Notes: generated by a model from the letters alone, not told the origin. Positions 43,245-54,724 are shown, counted from the stretch's first letter. The stretch: 64,000 bases of DNA from Cytobacillus firmus (GCF_023612095.1 NZ_CP086235.1:951001-1015000), one strand, 5' to 3'. A program made the numbers and translations.

Positions 43245-46136
43245 TTAACCATTTTCAGCTGATGTCTCTCCATCTTCACCTGATTCTGATGGTTTTTCTT
43301 CCTTGGGCTTTTCAGCGGGTGGCGGATCTTTCGGTTTTTCTTTCTTAGGCTTTTCTTCTTTTGGTTTATCTTCTTTAGATTTATCTTCTTTAGGTTTCTC
43401 TTCTTCCGGCTTTTTGCCGATTTCCACTGCATTGGATGGAGCAGACTCTCTGCCGGCAATGTCAACGGCAGTTACATGGATTGAGCCGCTTCCAGCTTTA
43501 AAGCTAAGGGAAGAGCCGGCTTTTATGGTACCGATTTTTTTGCCTCCGTTATAGACTCGGTAACCTATCACATCATTTTCAGGATTAGCACCCCATGTAA
43601 TGGTTTCACCCGAAGCTTTTATGCCTGGAGCTGCCGGGGCTTTACCGTTGTCTTTAAGCTCGTCAGCGCTAGTCAGGATGCTCTTCCAGCGTTCCTTATT
43701 CGGAATTAGAGTACTTAAATTTGCTTTAATGCCGAACAGCTTTTGAATATATTCCGGATTCACTACCATTCCAGGTTCAGTAAACTCTTCAGGTGTTGAA
43801 TCAAGTGCCATATATTTTTTATCTCCAATTCGTACAAGTTTTCCATTGCCGAGGCTGTCATCCACTTTTGTAGGAACAAATTTGGCATTAAATAAGTCAG
43901 TCTCGACCAGGCCGGCTTTTGAACATGCCTCTGAAGGGAGCAGGCCGGAAATGGCACAGAATGAACGTCTTACGATTCCGCCCGGCATTTTAAAGCTTTC
44001 GCTTGGGTCCACAAGGTCAGGGGCAACATCATATGCTGCATTCATCAGGTCAGCCCACAGATAATTATTTCTCAGGCTATAGCTTAATGGGCCGGGAGCT
44101 TTCAATGATTTAGGCGTATCATAACCAGACCAGATGCCGAACGTGACATTCGGGTTGGTTGCCACAAACCAGGCATCTATGAATTCAGTACCAGTACCTG
44201 TTTTCCCGGCCCAGTCAGAACCGAACTTCAATCTGCTCTTAATCGATGTGGCAGTTCCGCTGTTAATAACGTCTCTCATCATATCAATTGTAAGGTACGC
44301 TGTCTGCGGGCTAAATACATCAACAGGCTCGGACTTATGCTGGAATATGACGTTCCCGTTTTTATCTGTAATTTTTTCAATCATATAGGCGTCGATAAAT
44401 TTCCCGCCATTAGCAAACGTAGTAAATGCGTTTGTATTTTCTTCGACAGTTACGCCGTATTCCAGTGATCCAATGGATGTAGCCAAGTTTGTATAGTCAT
44501 GGCCGATAAGAGAAGTAAAGCCCATCTTTTCCAGGTAAGCAGCAGGACGCTGCCCGACTATATCTTTATAGAGCTTTACAGCTGGGACATTGTAAGAATG
44601 CTTAAGTGCATGTCTGGCTGAAACGAGCCCGCTATAGGTATTTGTATAGTTCTTTGGCCAAGGTCTGTTTAGTCCCGGGGCAAGGTGCAGCGGCACATCA
44701 GGAAGAATAGTGCCCGGCGCTGCTTTTCCCAGTTCTATTGCCGGGGCATAGACTAAAAGCGGCTTCATGGTTGAACCATTTTGCCTTAGAGCGCTTGTAG
44801 CATGGTTAAGCTGCTCGCGTTTGTGATCGCGTCCTCCGACAAAACTGATGATTTTCCCGGTTTTATTTTCAATTAAGATCGCACCAACTTCTACGGGCTC
44901 CATGATTTGCTTGTTTTCGCCAGTTTCCGGATCCTTCACTGTCTCAGGTTTGTCCGGTCCGTAATAAGGGTAGTTATCTTTGACCTGCTGCATTTTATCA
45001 TAAATATCTTTATTAATCGTCGTATGGATCTGGAAGCCATTTTGGCGGATCGTCCGGTCTGCCAGAGTCCTGTATTCCTCCCGGACCTCGTCATCTTCCT
45101 TTAAGTCCTTCTCTTCGTATCCATCATTTTTTGCGAGAATTCTAGTCATGATGTCTACTGCGCGTTCTTCTATTTCATACGTTAAATATGGATACTTTTC
45201 CAAAGGGCTCTCAGAAGCTGTAGTAAAATCTTTGGTCAAGTCATATGCCAAAGCATCCTCATATTGCTTCTGGTCAATCTTTCCGTCATCATACATTCTT
45301 TTCAGAACGGTTTTCATCCTGGAGAAACCCGGTTCCAGATTCTCTTTGACCGTTCCCTCCCTTGTAAAGGGAGTGTAGCCGAATGGACTTTGAGGGAGCC
45401 CTGCAATGAAAGCGGCCTGAGGCAATGTTAAATCTTTTGCACTCACCCCAAATATACCTTTGGCAGCAGCTTCAACTCCGGCAATATTACGTCCGGTTGC
45501 ATTTCTTCCAAAGGTGGAAACATTTAGATACGCTTCCAATATTTCTTTTTTATCAAAGAATTTCTCCAGCCGCAAAGCAAGCAGAATCTCTTTTGCTTTC
45601 CGCTCGAAAGAAACTTCATTCGTTAAGATCTGGTTCTTTATCAGCTGCTGTGTCAGTGTACTTCCGCCGGATTGAACAGATGAATTTGTTACTTCCTGGA
45701 ACAGTGCACGCATGATCGCTTTTGGCACCACCCCGTCATGCTCGTAGAAATACTCATCTTCAGTAGCTACTACTGCGTTAATTAAGTGTTCCGAAACATC
45801 ATCAAGCTTAACTTCCTCACGTTCAAGGTCTGTTCTGAGCTTTCCGAGATATACATTGTTTGCAAAGTATAGTTCTGATGTTTCTTCATAGTCATAAATA
45901 TCCTTTTTCATGCTGGCATAGGATCGGATGGGCTCATCCTTTACAAGCGAAGCGAAATAACCGGCTCCGAGGCCCCCAGCAAATGAACCGCCAATGACAG
46001 CCAGGATGATAAAAAGCAAAGTAAGATTCCAGATGACCTGGTATGTAATACTTGCGCCTTTAGCGGCTTTCTTATTACCAAAAAGGCCCGGAGTCTGCCT
46101 CAATTTATCCATTAACATTTGAAACTTTTCTTTCAT
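43245..46136 (-). CDS. Class A penicillin-binding protein (PBP1A/2D type)
   Basis: A 963-residue bifunctional peptidoglycan synthase. One membrane helix (about 34-60) is followed by a GT51 glycosyltransferase domain with TEDEYFYEHDG (125-135) and GGSTLTQQLIKN. The transpeptidase domain has STMK (455-458), SYN (514-516) and KTGT (645-648). A fibronectin-type III-like domain (about 800-880) and a long K/E/P-rich tail with repeats of the KPKEEKPKE type end the protein. AGGGGG lies before the ATG. It is inserted here relative to B. subtilis, where related PBPs lie elsewhere. Confidence 0.93.
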   Translation of the reverse strand: MKEKFQMLMDKLRQTPGLFGNKKAAKGASITYQVIWNLTLLFIILAVIGGSFAGGLGAGYFASLVKDEPIRSYASMKKDIYDYEETSELYFANNVYLGKLRTDLEREEVKLDDVSEHLINAVVATEDEYFYEHDGVVPKAIMRALFQEVTNSSVQSGGSTLTQQLIKNQILTNEVSFERKAKEILLALRLEKFFDKKEILEAYLNVSTFGRNATGRNIAGVEAAAKGIFGVSAKDLTLPQAAFIAGLPQSPFGYTPFTREGTVKENLEPGFSRMKTVLKRMYDDGKIDQKQYEDALAYDLTKDFTTASESPLEKYPYLTYEIEERAVDIMTRILAKNDGYEEKDLKEDDEVREEYRTLADRTIRQNGFQIHTTINKDIYDKMQQVKDNYPYYGPDKPETVKDPETGENKQIMEPVEVGAILIENKTGKIISFVGGRDHKREQLNHATSALRQNGSTMKPLLVYAPAIELGKAAPGTILPDVPLHLAPGLNRPWPKNYTNTYSGLVSARHALKHSYNVPAVKLYKDIVGQRPAAYLEKMGFTSLIGHDYTNLATSIGSLEYGVTVEENTNAFTTFANGGKFIDAYMIEKITDKNGNVIFQHKSEPVDVFSPQTAYLTIDMMRDVINSGTATSIKSRLKFGSDWAGKTGTGTEFIDAWFVATNPNVTFGIWSGYDTPKSLKAPGPLSYSLRNNYLWADLMNAAYDVAPDLVDPSESFKMPGGIVRRSFCAISGLLPSEACSKAGLVETDLFNAKFVPTKVDDSLGNGKLVRIGDKKYMALDSTPEEFTEPGMVVNPEYIQKLFGIKANLSTLIPNKERWKSILTSADELKDNGKAPAAPGIKASGETITWGANPENDVIGYRVYNGGKKIGTIKAGSSLSFKAGSGSIHVTAVDIAGRESAPSNAVEIGKKPEEEKPKEDKSKEDKPKEEKPKKEKPKDPPPAEKPKEEKPSESGEDGETSAENG

Positions 46137-46237
46137 CGTATCAATCCCCCTAAAATCACATATATTATAGCACAATGTGACAGCCCAATATGACATGGTT
46201 CGCCATTTATCTGAAATTTCCTTTTTTGCACAGGCAT

Positions 46238-46267
46238 TTGACATTTGGCTCAATTTTATGATAAAAA
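46238..46267 (+). promoter_or_regulatory. Likely promoter of the tyrS T-box transcript
   Basis: TTGACA (46238-46243) followed, 17-18 bases later, by an A-rich -10 (ATAAAAAT). Confidence 0.6.
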
Positions 46268-46295
46268 TATTCTATCTTAGACGTTAAATATTTTA

Positions 46296-46540
46296 CAGGC
46301 ATTGATGGGAATCCAGTAATGCTTCTATCCCTGTTTCAGAAAGCCGGCGTTTGCTGCGAGCCGGTACAAATAGAAGGATGAATTACCTCCCTGAGCTTTC
46401 ACTGTCAACCTGCACAGCAGTTATAGCAGTGGACGGAATTATCCGTTATTTCGAAAGAGTGGAGGACATTTGTCTTCAATCTGGGTGGTACCGCGCAAAA
46501 TGATCATGCGTCCCTGCATAATTGCAGGGGCGCTTTTTGT
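46296..46540 (+). promoter_or_regulatory. T-box leader of tyrS (tyrosine-responsive)
   Basis: The leader has the AGAAAGCCGG-type stem I segment (about 46349-46359), a TAC tyrosine specifier in GAATTACCTCCC (about 46380-46391), and the diagnostic T-box GGGTGGTACCGCG (46483-46495). The terminator is GCGTCCCTGC/GCAGGGGCGC (46508-46517 with 46524-46533) plus a T tract. Uncharged tRNA-Tyr should stabilise the antiterminator and allow tyrS expression. Confidence 0.92.
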
Positions 46541-46578
46541 ATGGTTAAAACCTTTAATGCCTTAAAAATAACCGTTGA

Positions 46579-47850
<1,272 letters not shown>

Positions 47851-47852
<2 letters not shown>

Positions 47853-48072
47853 GGCTGTTGTCGCAAGGTTTGTTGCTAATTGTATATTATTTACTGAGTT
47901 GATTGGAGCGGAAGGTGCGAGACTCCTGCGGGAGTAGCGGGACAGGTGAGACCCCGCAGACGCGCAGCGTCGAGGAGGCTCACCGCCTGCCCCGCGGAAA
48001 GCGAGCATCCTGCAGCGGAAATCAACGGACTACATTAATAGTGAAAAACAACAATTTATAAGAAAAGAGCCA
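47851..48072. repeat. GC-rich palindromic dispersed repeat, copy 2
   Basis: The left arm AAGGCTGTTGTCGCAAGGTTTGTTGC begins inside the tyrS stop codon and the right arm AACAACAATTTATAAGAAAAGAGCC ends at 48072. The core is like copies 1 and 3 but differs at several positions, including a reciprocal C/G exchange near the two ends (GGAGCGG on the left, GCAGCGG on the right). Confidence 0.9.
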
Positions 48073-48082
48073 ATACTAATAA

Positions 48083-48119
48083 GTGAAAGCCCTCCTGTGA
48101 CGGAGGGCTTTATTTATAT
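48083..48119 (+). terminator. Terminator after tyrS
   Basis: AAAGCCCTCC, loop, GGAGGGCTTTATTTATA. Confidence 0.85.
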
Positions 48120-48217
48120 ATAATTGAATCAAAAATGGAAATAAGATAGCTGAGCCTGTTGATTGGTGAAAATATGGACCGAGCGGGGGAAGCGGGAGCA
48201 AATCCAGCAGATATAAC

Positions 48218-48250
48218 AAAAAAACTGCCGAAATGCATCGGCAGTTTAAT
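48218..48250. terminator. Terminator of rpsD
   Basis: AAACTGCCGA, loop, TCGGCAGTTT; on the minus strand it is followed by a run of T residues. Confidence 0.85.
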
Positions 48251-48254
48251 ATTA

Positions 48255-48857
48255 TTAACGAGAGTAGAATTCAACGATTAGAGATTCGTTGATTTCAGCT
48301 GGAAGTTCAGAACGCTCAGGCATACGAGTGAAAGTTCCTTCTAGCTTGTCTGCATCGAAAGATACGAAGTCAGGTACGAAGTTGTTAACTTCGATTGCTT
48401 CTTTAACGATGTCAAGGCTGCGAGATTTTTCGCGAAGTGTAATTGTTTGGCCAGGTGCTACGCGGTATGATGGGATATCAACACGAGATCCATCAACCAT
48501 GATATGACCGTGGTTAACAAGCTGGCGAGCTTGACGGCGAGTGCGTGCAAGACCTAAACGGTAAACAACGTTGTCAAGGCGTGATTCAAGAAGAATCATG
48601 AAGTTTTCACCGTGCTTACCAGGCATTTTGCCGGCTTTATCGAATAAGTTGCGGAATTGACGCTCATTAACTCCGTACATATGACGAAGCTTTTGCTTCT
48701 CCTGCAATTGTAATCCGTATTCAGAGATTTTTTTACGCTGGTTTGGACCATGTTGTCCAGGAGCGTAAGGACGCTTTTCTAATTCTTTTCCAGTACCGCT
48801 TAGAGAGATTCCAAGACGACGGGATAATTTCCAGCTTGGACCAGTATAACGAGCCAT
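48255..48857 (-). CDS. rpsD: 30S ribosomal protein S4
   Basis: A 200-residue primary 16S rRNA-binding protein with the S4 start [21 protein letters not shown], the S4 RNA-binding domain (about 90-155, [27 protein letters not shown]) and the usual C-terminus. The length equals B. subtilis S4. AGGAGG precedes the ATG. The gene stands alone with its own promoter and a leader of about 200 bases, through which S4 controls its own synthesis in B. subtilis. Confidence 0.97.
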   Translation of the reverse strand: MARYTGPSWKLSRRLGISLSGTGKELEKRPYAPGQHGPNQRKKISEYGLQLQEKQKLRHMYGVNERQFRNLFDKAGKMPGKHGENFMILLESRLDNVVYRLGLARTRRQARQLVNHGHIMVDGSRVDIPSYRVAPGQTITLREKSRSLDIVKEAIEVNNFVPDFVSFDADKLEGTFTRMPERSELPAEINESLIVEFYSR

Positions 48858-49116
48858 TTAAGACTCCTCCTTTTGTGTTTTTATTTGGGTAAAATAAAAA
48901 CAGAAACAGATGCGCACAACAATCATGTTCATTTTGTTTTCATGTACCTTCGCCCTAGCAGCAGAGGGTTACACAGTACCCCATCCCCAGAAACATGTAA
49001 GTCGCCAAAGGCAACTGAAGCTGGTTGAGGAACAAAATGAGTACATCAAGGTGCTCACATAGGCTGCAATATTTTACACAAGGAGTATTATATAATTTTC
49101 AGAGGGTAAAAGTCAA
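48858..49116 (-). promoter_or_regulatory. Promoter and S4-autoregulatory leader of rpsD
   Basis: On the minus strand TTGACT (49111-49116) and TATAAT (49087-49092) are 18 bases apart. The transcript then has about 220 bases of structured leader before rpsD. The assignment to the Bacillus S4 leader rests on position and length; I did not check every helix. Confidence 0.7.
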
Positions 49117-49378
49117 GGTGATCTTTATTTTTTTACTTCTTTTGGATTAAAGCATGTATTTATTATAAGGCAAAGCTTGATCATATTTCACAGTAAATTA
49201 GAAAACTGGCAGGAGTCTCTTTGAAACTGTGATATAATAAAGAAAAATTTTCCTGCTGAAAACCGGAATTGAAACGAAATAGCCACATCTTTACCGGGAT
49301 TGTTAATTTTGGTCCGTTATAATATACCTTATTGGTTAAAAGATTCATGATCTGAGACATTTGATGGGTGATAAGAAG

Positions 49379-51246
49379 ATGGAAACACTTGAACGTCAAA
49401 TCATACTTAATTTAAAAAGCCGATTCTTTGATATTATCGATACGGAAAACGGTTTCTTTCATTATGAAAAATTACTGAATGAAATGCTTTCTGCCATTCA
49501 AGCCCTTTCCGAAGCGGATGAAGTAACCCTCTGCGTTTTTAATGAATGGAAGCAGGAGTTTTTTGCAGAAGCTTCCACAAATCCGGATGCTTTAGATTCA
49601 CGTGTTTTTTCAGGTGATTTAAAAAAGTGGGCTAAAACAAACAGAGAGTTCCAGAGGTTAGGCGCGGAGATTATGGAAGAACAAATCATGATTCCTCTTG
49701 TAAAAGGAAACCAGCTTCTGGGCTGCATGATTCTAAAAGGGGCATCAGGCTGTTTTCACACTTATCCAGAAAAAGTTTTTCAGGAACTTAGCGAAGAATG
49801 CGGGCAATTTCTTGATAAAGCTCAGGGTATGGCCAAAATTGCTTCTGAAGAGAAACGCTACAAACAGCTGTACCGGGTTACTGAGAAATTCCATTCTTCA
49901 ATGGATATGGATATGGTGCTGGGGGAAATTATCTATACTCTCCAGGAAATGTACCCCACTTTTACCTATTATCTTCTGCTGTCCCAGGATAATAATAATC
50001 ATGGTGATCTGCCTATTAGAGATCTTGAATATGACAGCGAAAATATTGCGGCCATGCAGGCTTATGTCACGGGGGCTGTTCAATTTGAAGATTCCCTGCA
50101 GGAAGTTCGCTCTATCCTGTATGCTCCCTTAAAAGGGAAACAGGGGGTTTATGGCGTACTTCAGGTTATAGCACCTAATACTATCATATTCCCTAAAAAT
50201 GAAATTGAGTTTATAACGCTTCTGGCCAATACTGCAGGCAGTGCCCTGGAGAATGCACAGCTTTACCAGCAATCCAAGCGGCTTATAGCGGATCTTCAAT
50301 TAATTAATGAAACATCCCACCGCCTGAACTCGAATTTGCGCCTTACAGAAACGATGAACTTTATGGCAGACCAGATTCTGCAGTCCTTTGATGCTGAAGA
50401 AGCCGGTTTCATCCTGGTATCTTCTGATGGTTCTGATGTGAATGTCATTCAGGGCAGCACTGCATTTTTTCAGACCAGAGAGTCAGAAAGCTATATTCAA
50501 TATATGAAGAAAAAGATCCTTAGGGAGAAAGAGTCTCTTTTTATTGGAGATTTTTCTTTACAGTCCGAGGATGAGGCAGGCTGCTTTAAATCCATTATGG
50601 CGGTTCCGATGACCCAGTCTGGAGTATTAAAGGGATTTGCGCTTGTCATGCACAGTTCTCCTTATCATTTTTCATTTGAAACATTCAAGCTGCTGCAATC
50701 ACTGATTCATCATTCTACGCTTGCTTTTACCAATTCAATGCTGAGAGAAGAGCTTGAAAAGATGGTTGTAACGGATCACTTAACAAAGCTTTATTCCCGA
50801 AGCTATCTGGATGATCGCATTCACCAGTCCATGAATGAAGATCATGAAGGAACCTTTATGCTGGTTGATATAGATGATTTTAAATTGGTAAATGATACAT
50901 ACGGACATCAGGTAGGCGATGAAATCATTATTCAAGTCGCTAATTTAATAAACAGCAATATCCGCGGCACTGATATAGGAGCAAGATGGGGCGGTGAGGA
51001 GCTGGCTCTTTACCTGCCCGGTGTTTCATTGTCAGCTGGTGCGCTTATTGCTGAACGTCTTGTCAGAAAGGTATGCCAGATTACAGATCCCAAAGTAACC
51101 ATTTCGTGTGGTGTGTCGCATTGGAGCAGGGGAAAAAGGATTCCTATGCTGCTCTTTTTAAGCGGGCTGACAGGGCTTTATACACTGCCAAGAATACAGG
51201 GAAAAATAAAATGATACTTGAGTCTGCAGCAGATTCATTTATTTAG
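49379..51246 (+). CDS. dgcP: Diguanylate cyclase with GAF domains DgcP (YtrP), C-terminal frame broken
   Basis: A cytoplasmic c-di-GMP synthase with three GAF-like sensory segments (about 15-150, 170-300 and 310-455) and a C-terminal GGDEF domain. The domain opens with VVTDHLTKLYSRSYLDD, and the active loop is GGEEL in ARWGGEELALYLPG. One base is missing in the G4A5 stretch at about 51128-51137. As read, the frame stops at 51214 with a wrong tail; one extra A restores the usual AALFKRADRALYTAKNTG end and a stop at 51244-51246, giving about 622 residues. ATG 49379 is preferred over an upstream TTG because GGGTGAT lies just before it. Confidence 0.88.
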
Positions 51247-51278
51247 GGGACTGCCTTATAAAGAGGCAGTCCTTATTA
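51246..51278 (+). terminator. Terminator after dgcP
   Basis: GGACTGCCT, loop, AGGCAGTCCTTATT. Confidence 0.8.
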
Positions 51279-51357
51279 AGAATTTTTACAAAACAAAATA
51301 CTTTCAAAAAATATGCTATTATCATATGCTGAAAGAGTAGCTTATTATAGTTTAATA

Positions 51358-51371
51358 TGTAAGCGTTTTCA
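51358..51371 (+). promoter_or_regulatory. Perfect CRE in front of the methionine gamma-lyase gene
   Basis: TGTAAGCGTTTTCA fits every position of TGWAANCGNTNWCA. It lies four bases before the AAGGGGAG binding site and just after a likely -10 (TATAGT), so bound CcpA would block transcription. Confidence 0.75.
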
Positions 51372-51389
51372 GTGAAGGGGAGAGTTATA

Positions 51390-52576
51390 ATGGATAGAAA
51401 ACATCGGTTTAACTTCGAGACGCAGGTCATCCATGAAGGATACGATGCAGAAAGCTATAAGGGAAGCCTGGCACCGCCTATTTTTCAGACGTCGACTTTT
51501 ACTTTTGAGACAGCACAGCAGGGGAAAAGCGTTTTGCCGGTGAAGAAGAAGGCTATATCTATTCACGACTGGGCAATCCAACGGTAAAGATGCTGGAAGA
51601 AAGAATGGCTGCTCTTGAAAAGGGAGAAGCCGCCCTGGCTTTTGGATCTGGTATGGCTGCGGTTTCAGCTGTTCTTCTTGCTTTAACCAAAACAGGTGAT
51701 CACATCTTATGCTCTCAGGGAGTGTATGGCTGTACATTTGGACTCTTGGAGATGATGGATGAAAAATATAAAATCAGTCATGATTATTCGGCTATGGAAA
51801 CAAAGCAGCAGCTACTTGATCAAATAAAGCCTGAGACTGTCTGTATATATGTTGAAACTCCGATAAATCCAACAATGAAATTGGTGGATTTGAAGATGGT
51901 TGCAGAAGTAGGGAGGGAGAAAGGGATTCCAGTTGTGGTTGATAATACTTTCTGTTCTCCATATTTACAGAATCCGATTGAGCTGGGATGCGATATTGTC
52001 ATTCATAGTGCGACAAAATACATCGGGGGCCATGGGGATGTAATTGCAGGTCTTGTTATTGGAAACAGACAATCTATAGATGAAGTAAGGATGACTACAC
52101 AAAAAGATATTGGGGGCATTATTTCACCTTTTGATGCCTGGCTGCTGCTCCGCGGATTGAAAACACTTGCAGTCAGACTTGACAGGCACTGTGACAATGC
52201 CGAACAGCTGGCATCATACTTATTGGCACATCCAAAAGTGGAAAAAGTTTATTTTCCTGGAGACAGCAGTAATGCAGATTTTGAAATAGCACAAAAACAA
52301 ATGAGAAAGCCGGGCGGGATGATTTCCTTTACTCTTAAGGGTGATAGAGAGACTGCACAGGAATTTATGAACAGGCTGAATCTAATAAAAATTGCCGTGA
52401 GCCTTGGAGATGCAGAGACATTAATTCAGCATCCTGCAACTATGACGCATGCAGTAGTCCCAAAAGAATTCCGTGAGAAAATGGGCATTGAAGATACATT
52501 GCTGAGGCTTTCAGTCGGCCTCGAATCATGGGAAGATATCAGGGATGATCTGTCCCAGGCACTTGAAGAAGTCTGA
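51390..52576 (+). CDS. Methionine gamma-lyase-like PLP enzyme, frame broken by one missing base
   Basis: A Cys/Met-metabolism PLP enzyme that splits methionine (or cystathionine) to a 2-oxoacid, ammonia and a thiol. It opens with FETQVIHEGYDAESYKGSLAPPIFQTSTF. The cofactor-contact loop GSGMAAVSA, the aspartate in VVDNTFCSPYLQNP and the PLP lysine in HSATKYIGGHGD are all present. The frame is lost in the T4 run at 51532-51535; a fifth T restores SVFAGEEEGYIYSRLGNPTVK and gives 395 residues. Methionine gamma-lyase is my first choice over cystathionine gamma-lyase from the SLGDAETLIQHPATMTH end. A terminator follows. Confidence 0.85.
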
Positions 52577-52619
52577 TTTAAAAGAGATGGCCGTTATTAA
52601 ATGGCCATCTCTTTTTTGA
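52577..52619. terminator. Bidirectional terminator between the methionine gamma-lyase gene and ytsP
   Basis: AAAAGAGATGGCC, loop, GGCCATCTCTTTTTT between convergent genes. Confidence 0.9.
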
Positions 52620-52625
52620 AATCTT

Positions 52626-53105
52626 TTACAGGAAGGATACAAGTACCTCTGAGTATTGTTCCAGGTATTTTTGGTCAAGTTCATCAAACCGGTTCTTTTC
52701 CGGGGAATCAATATCCAGCACACCGAGAAGCATCCCATCTTTGATAATCGGAATAACAATTTCGGATTGTGAAGCAGCGTCACAGGCGATATGGCCAGGG
52801 AATTGATGGACATCTTCAACACGGACAGTTTCCATTTGCTTCGCGGCTGTTCCGCACACACCCTTGCCAAGGGGGATTCTTACACAAGCAGGCAGACCCT
52901 GAAATGGCCCGAGAACAAGCTCGCCTTCTTCCATCAGATAAAATCCTACCCAGTTTGTACGTTCCAGAAATTGATTAAGAAGTGCTGATGCGTTGCTTAA
53001 ATTGGCAATGCTGTTCGTTTCTCCTTCAAGAAGAGCAGAGAGCTGTTTAATCAATAATTGATAATTTTCTTCACGGGTTCCCTTGTATGATTCGACACTA
53101 AACAT
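52626..53105 (-). CDS. ytsP: Free methionine-(R)-sulfoxide reductase (GAF domain, YtsP)
   Basis: A 159-residue single GAF-domain enzyme that reduces free methionine-R-sulfoxide with thioredoxin. The three cysteines C74, C84 and C108 (in LPACVRIPLGKGVCG and HIACDAASQSEIV) have exactly the 10 and 24 spacing of C84, C94 and C118 in the E. coli enzyme, and GFYL and SEIVIPI are family segments. AAGGTGA sits six bases before the ATG at 53105; a GTG three bases upstream is less likely. It is convergent with a methionine-degrading enzyme. Confidence 0.9.
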   Translation of the reverse strand: MFSVESYKGTREENYQLLIKQLSALLEGETNSIANLSNASALLNQFLERTNWVGFYLMEEGELVLGPFQGLPACVRIPLGKGVCGTAAKQMETVRVEDVHQFPGHIACDAASQSEIVIPIIKDGMLLGVLDIDSPEKNRFDELDQKYLEQYSEVLVSFL

Positions 53106-53295
53106 CACAAATCACCTTGCTTTCTCAAAGATAAATGAATTTCCTGGCAGATGAACAGGAAATTAGAAGGACATTGTCGAGAACTTTATAAAGGATAAGA
53201 CGATTTTAGCAAGAATGTTTAATTATCACAACAAATCCGTTTATGAACCCGTGTGTTGGGACAGAAACTTTACAAAAGAAAGTGAGGCGGGAACT

Positions 53296-53925
53296 TTGAA
53301 GAAAAATTCAAAAGAGGCAATTGTGTCTGCCGCTATCTCCTTATTTAATACGAAGGGTTTTTCTGGGACTTCCATCCGTGATATTGCAGGCAAAGCTCAG
53401 ACGAATACAGCAAATATCGCATATTATTTCGATAACAAACACGGGCTGCTTGAATATTGCTTTACGGCTTTTTTCGAAGGGTATATCCAGGAGATAGAGA
53501 AGGGGTTTTCATTTCTTGAGCAGGGGGCGGCTCTGAGCCTGAAAAAAATGGCGCAAAACATCATGGTTTATCAATTTGAGCATAGCCATTTAACAAGATT
53601 GATACTCAGGGAAATTTCAATAGATTCACAGGTGGTAAGGGAAATCATGTCCACTTATTTAGCAAAGGAAAAGTTTTATTTTGGCAAGGTGCTCGAAAGG
53701 GGCATGAAAACAAAAGAGTTCCGTAACCACTCAGCCAATTATATGATTATCCAGCTGAAAGGACTCCTGTCCATGCCATTTCTGAACACACATTATATGT
53801 CTGAAGTTCTGCATGTATTTCCTCATGAAAAATATTTCGCGGACAAATATACGAAAGAGATCTTCAATTGGGTTGATGGAGTCCTGTGCAATCATGCCAG
53901 AAAACCTTATGCTGCCGTACTCTGA
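53296..53925 (+). CDS. refZ: TetR-family regulator RefZ (YttP)
   Basis: A 209-residue TetR-type DNA-binding protein. The helix-turn-helix is at about 20-48 (GTSIRDIAGKAQTNTANIAYYFDNK). In B. subtilis RefZ binds motifs near the origin and helps place the division site at the start of sporulation. I choose TTG at 53296 (first residues MKKNSKEAIVSAA) behind GAGGCGGGA, because the upstream in-frame extension to 53215 is not TetR-like. Its place before hisJ and ezrA agrees with B. subtilis. Confidence 0.82.
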   Translation: MKKNSKEAIVSAAISLFNTKGFSGTSIRDIAGKAQTNTANIAYYFDNKHGLLEYCFTAFFEGYIQEIEKGFSFLEQGAALSLKKMAQNIMVYQFEHSHLTRLILREISIDSQVVREIMSTYLAKEKFYFGKVLERGMKTKEFRNHSANYMIIQLKGLLSMPFLNTHYMSEVLHVFPHEKYFADKYTKEIFNWVDGVLCNHARKPYAAVL

Positions 53926-53929
53926 GAAT

Positions 53930-54724
53930 TTAAAGGTGTTTCATTCTATCGAGGCCCTGACCCATGTCCTTTGCCTGATGAGAATCGGATCCATATACCA
54001 GTGTAATGCCTTTTTGGGCCGCTGCTTCTGCAGCCCAGTCCGGAGGATAGGATTCCTTGCATAAAGGCTTGGCGAAACCGGCTCCATTATAGTCGAGTTC
54101 ATAGCCATGAGTATAAACCTCATCAAGTATTTGGTTTATTTCCTCTCTAAATTCCCGATCAGCGGGATATTTTTTTTGAAATTTTTTCACCAGGGTGATA
54201 TGCCCAATCCTTTTTGGTTTAAACGATCCTAAATCTGCTTTTATAGATAGGAGCAGGGTGCGGAAATAATTCATATAAACTGCTTCAATATAACCATATT
54301 CTTCAATCATCTTTGCAAAAACATCCGGGCTGTAGTCCACGCATTCGTAGCGGCTGCCATGTTTTAGAAAATGTACAGATAAAATAGAATCATCCATGTA
54401 TTTTCCATTTTTATCGAGGAATTCTTTGACCTCCCGTTCAAAACCTTCAATGTAATCCACTTCAAGCCCCGCATTAATCCTGATTTTTCCTTGATAATCT
54501 GCTTTTACTCTTGAAATATCAGTAAAATATTTTTCAAGATTCTCCTTGCGCATCGCACTGTCCCGGGCAGGTGCCGGGTCCTCAAAGCCATCAGGGAGCG
54601 GAGCATGTTCAGTAAAAGAAATCTCCTTAAAACCAAGACTTATTGCTTTTTCAACATAATCTTCCAATGAATCCTTTGTCCCGTGCGGGCAAAAGGGTGT
54701 GTGGATATGGCCGTCTTTTAGCAT
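53930..54724 (-). CDS. hisJ: Histidinol-phosphatase HisJ (PHP family)
   Basis: A 264-residue PHP-fold phosphatase that removes phosphate from histidinol phosphate in histidine synthesis. The metal motifs are DGHIHTPFCPHGT near the start, FTEHAPLPDGFEDP, GLEVDYIEGFE, SVHFLK and YGSDSHQAKDMGQG at the end. The ATG has a weak upstream AAAGGAAA. It is convergent with refZ, with the two stop codons almost touching. No other his genes lie nearby, as in B. subtilis. Confidence 0.93.
   Translation of the reverse strand: MLKDGHIHTPFCPHGTKDSLEDYVEKAISLGFKEISFTEHAPLPDGFEDPAPARDSAMRKENLEKYFTDISRVKADYQGKIRINAGLEVDYIEGFEREVKEFLDKNGKYMDDSILSVHFLKHGSRYECVDYSPDVFAKMIEEYGYIEAVYMNYFRTLLLSIKADLGSFKPKRIGHITLVKKFQKKYPADREFREEINQILDEVYTHGYELDYNGAGFAKPLCKESYPPDWAAEAAAQKGITLVYGSDSHQAKDMGQGLDRMKHL

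Noticed and set aside
53215..53295. Longer N-terminus of RefZ starting at 53215
   Set aside because: The added residues are not TetR-like, and a binding site sits in front of the TTG at 53296.
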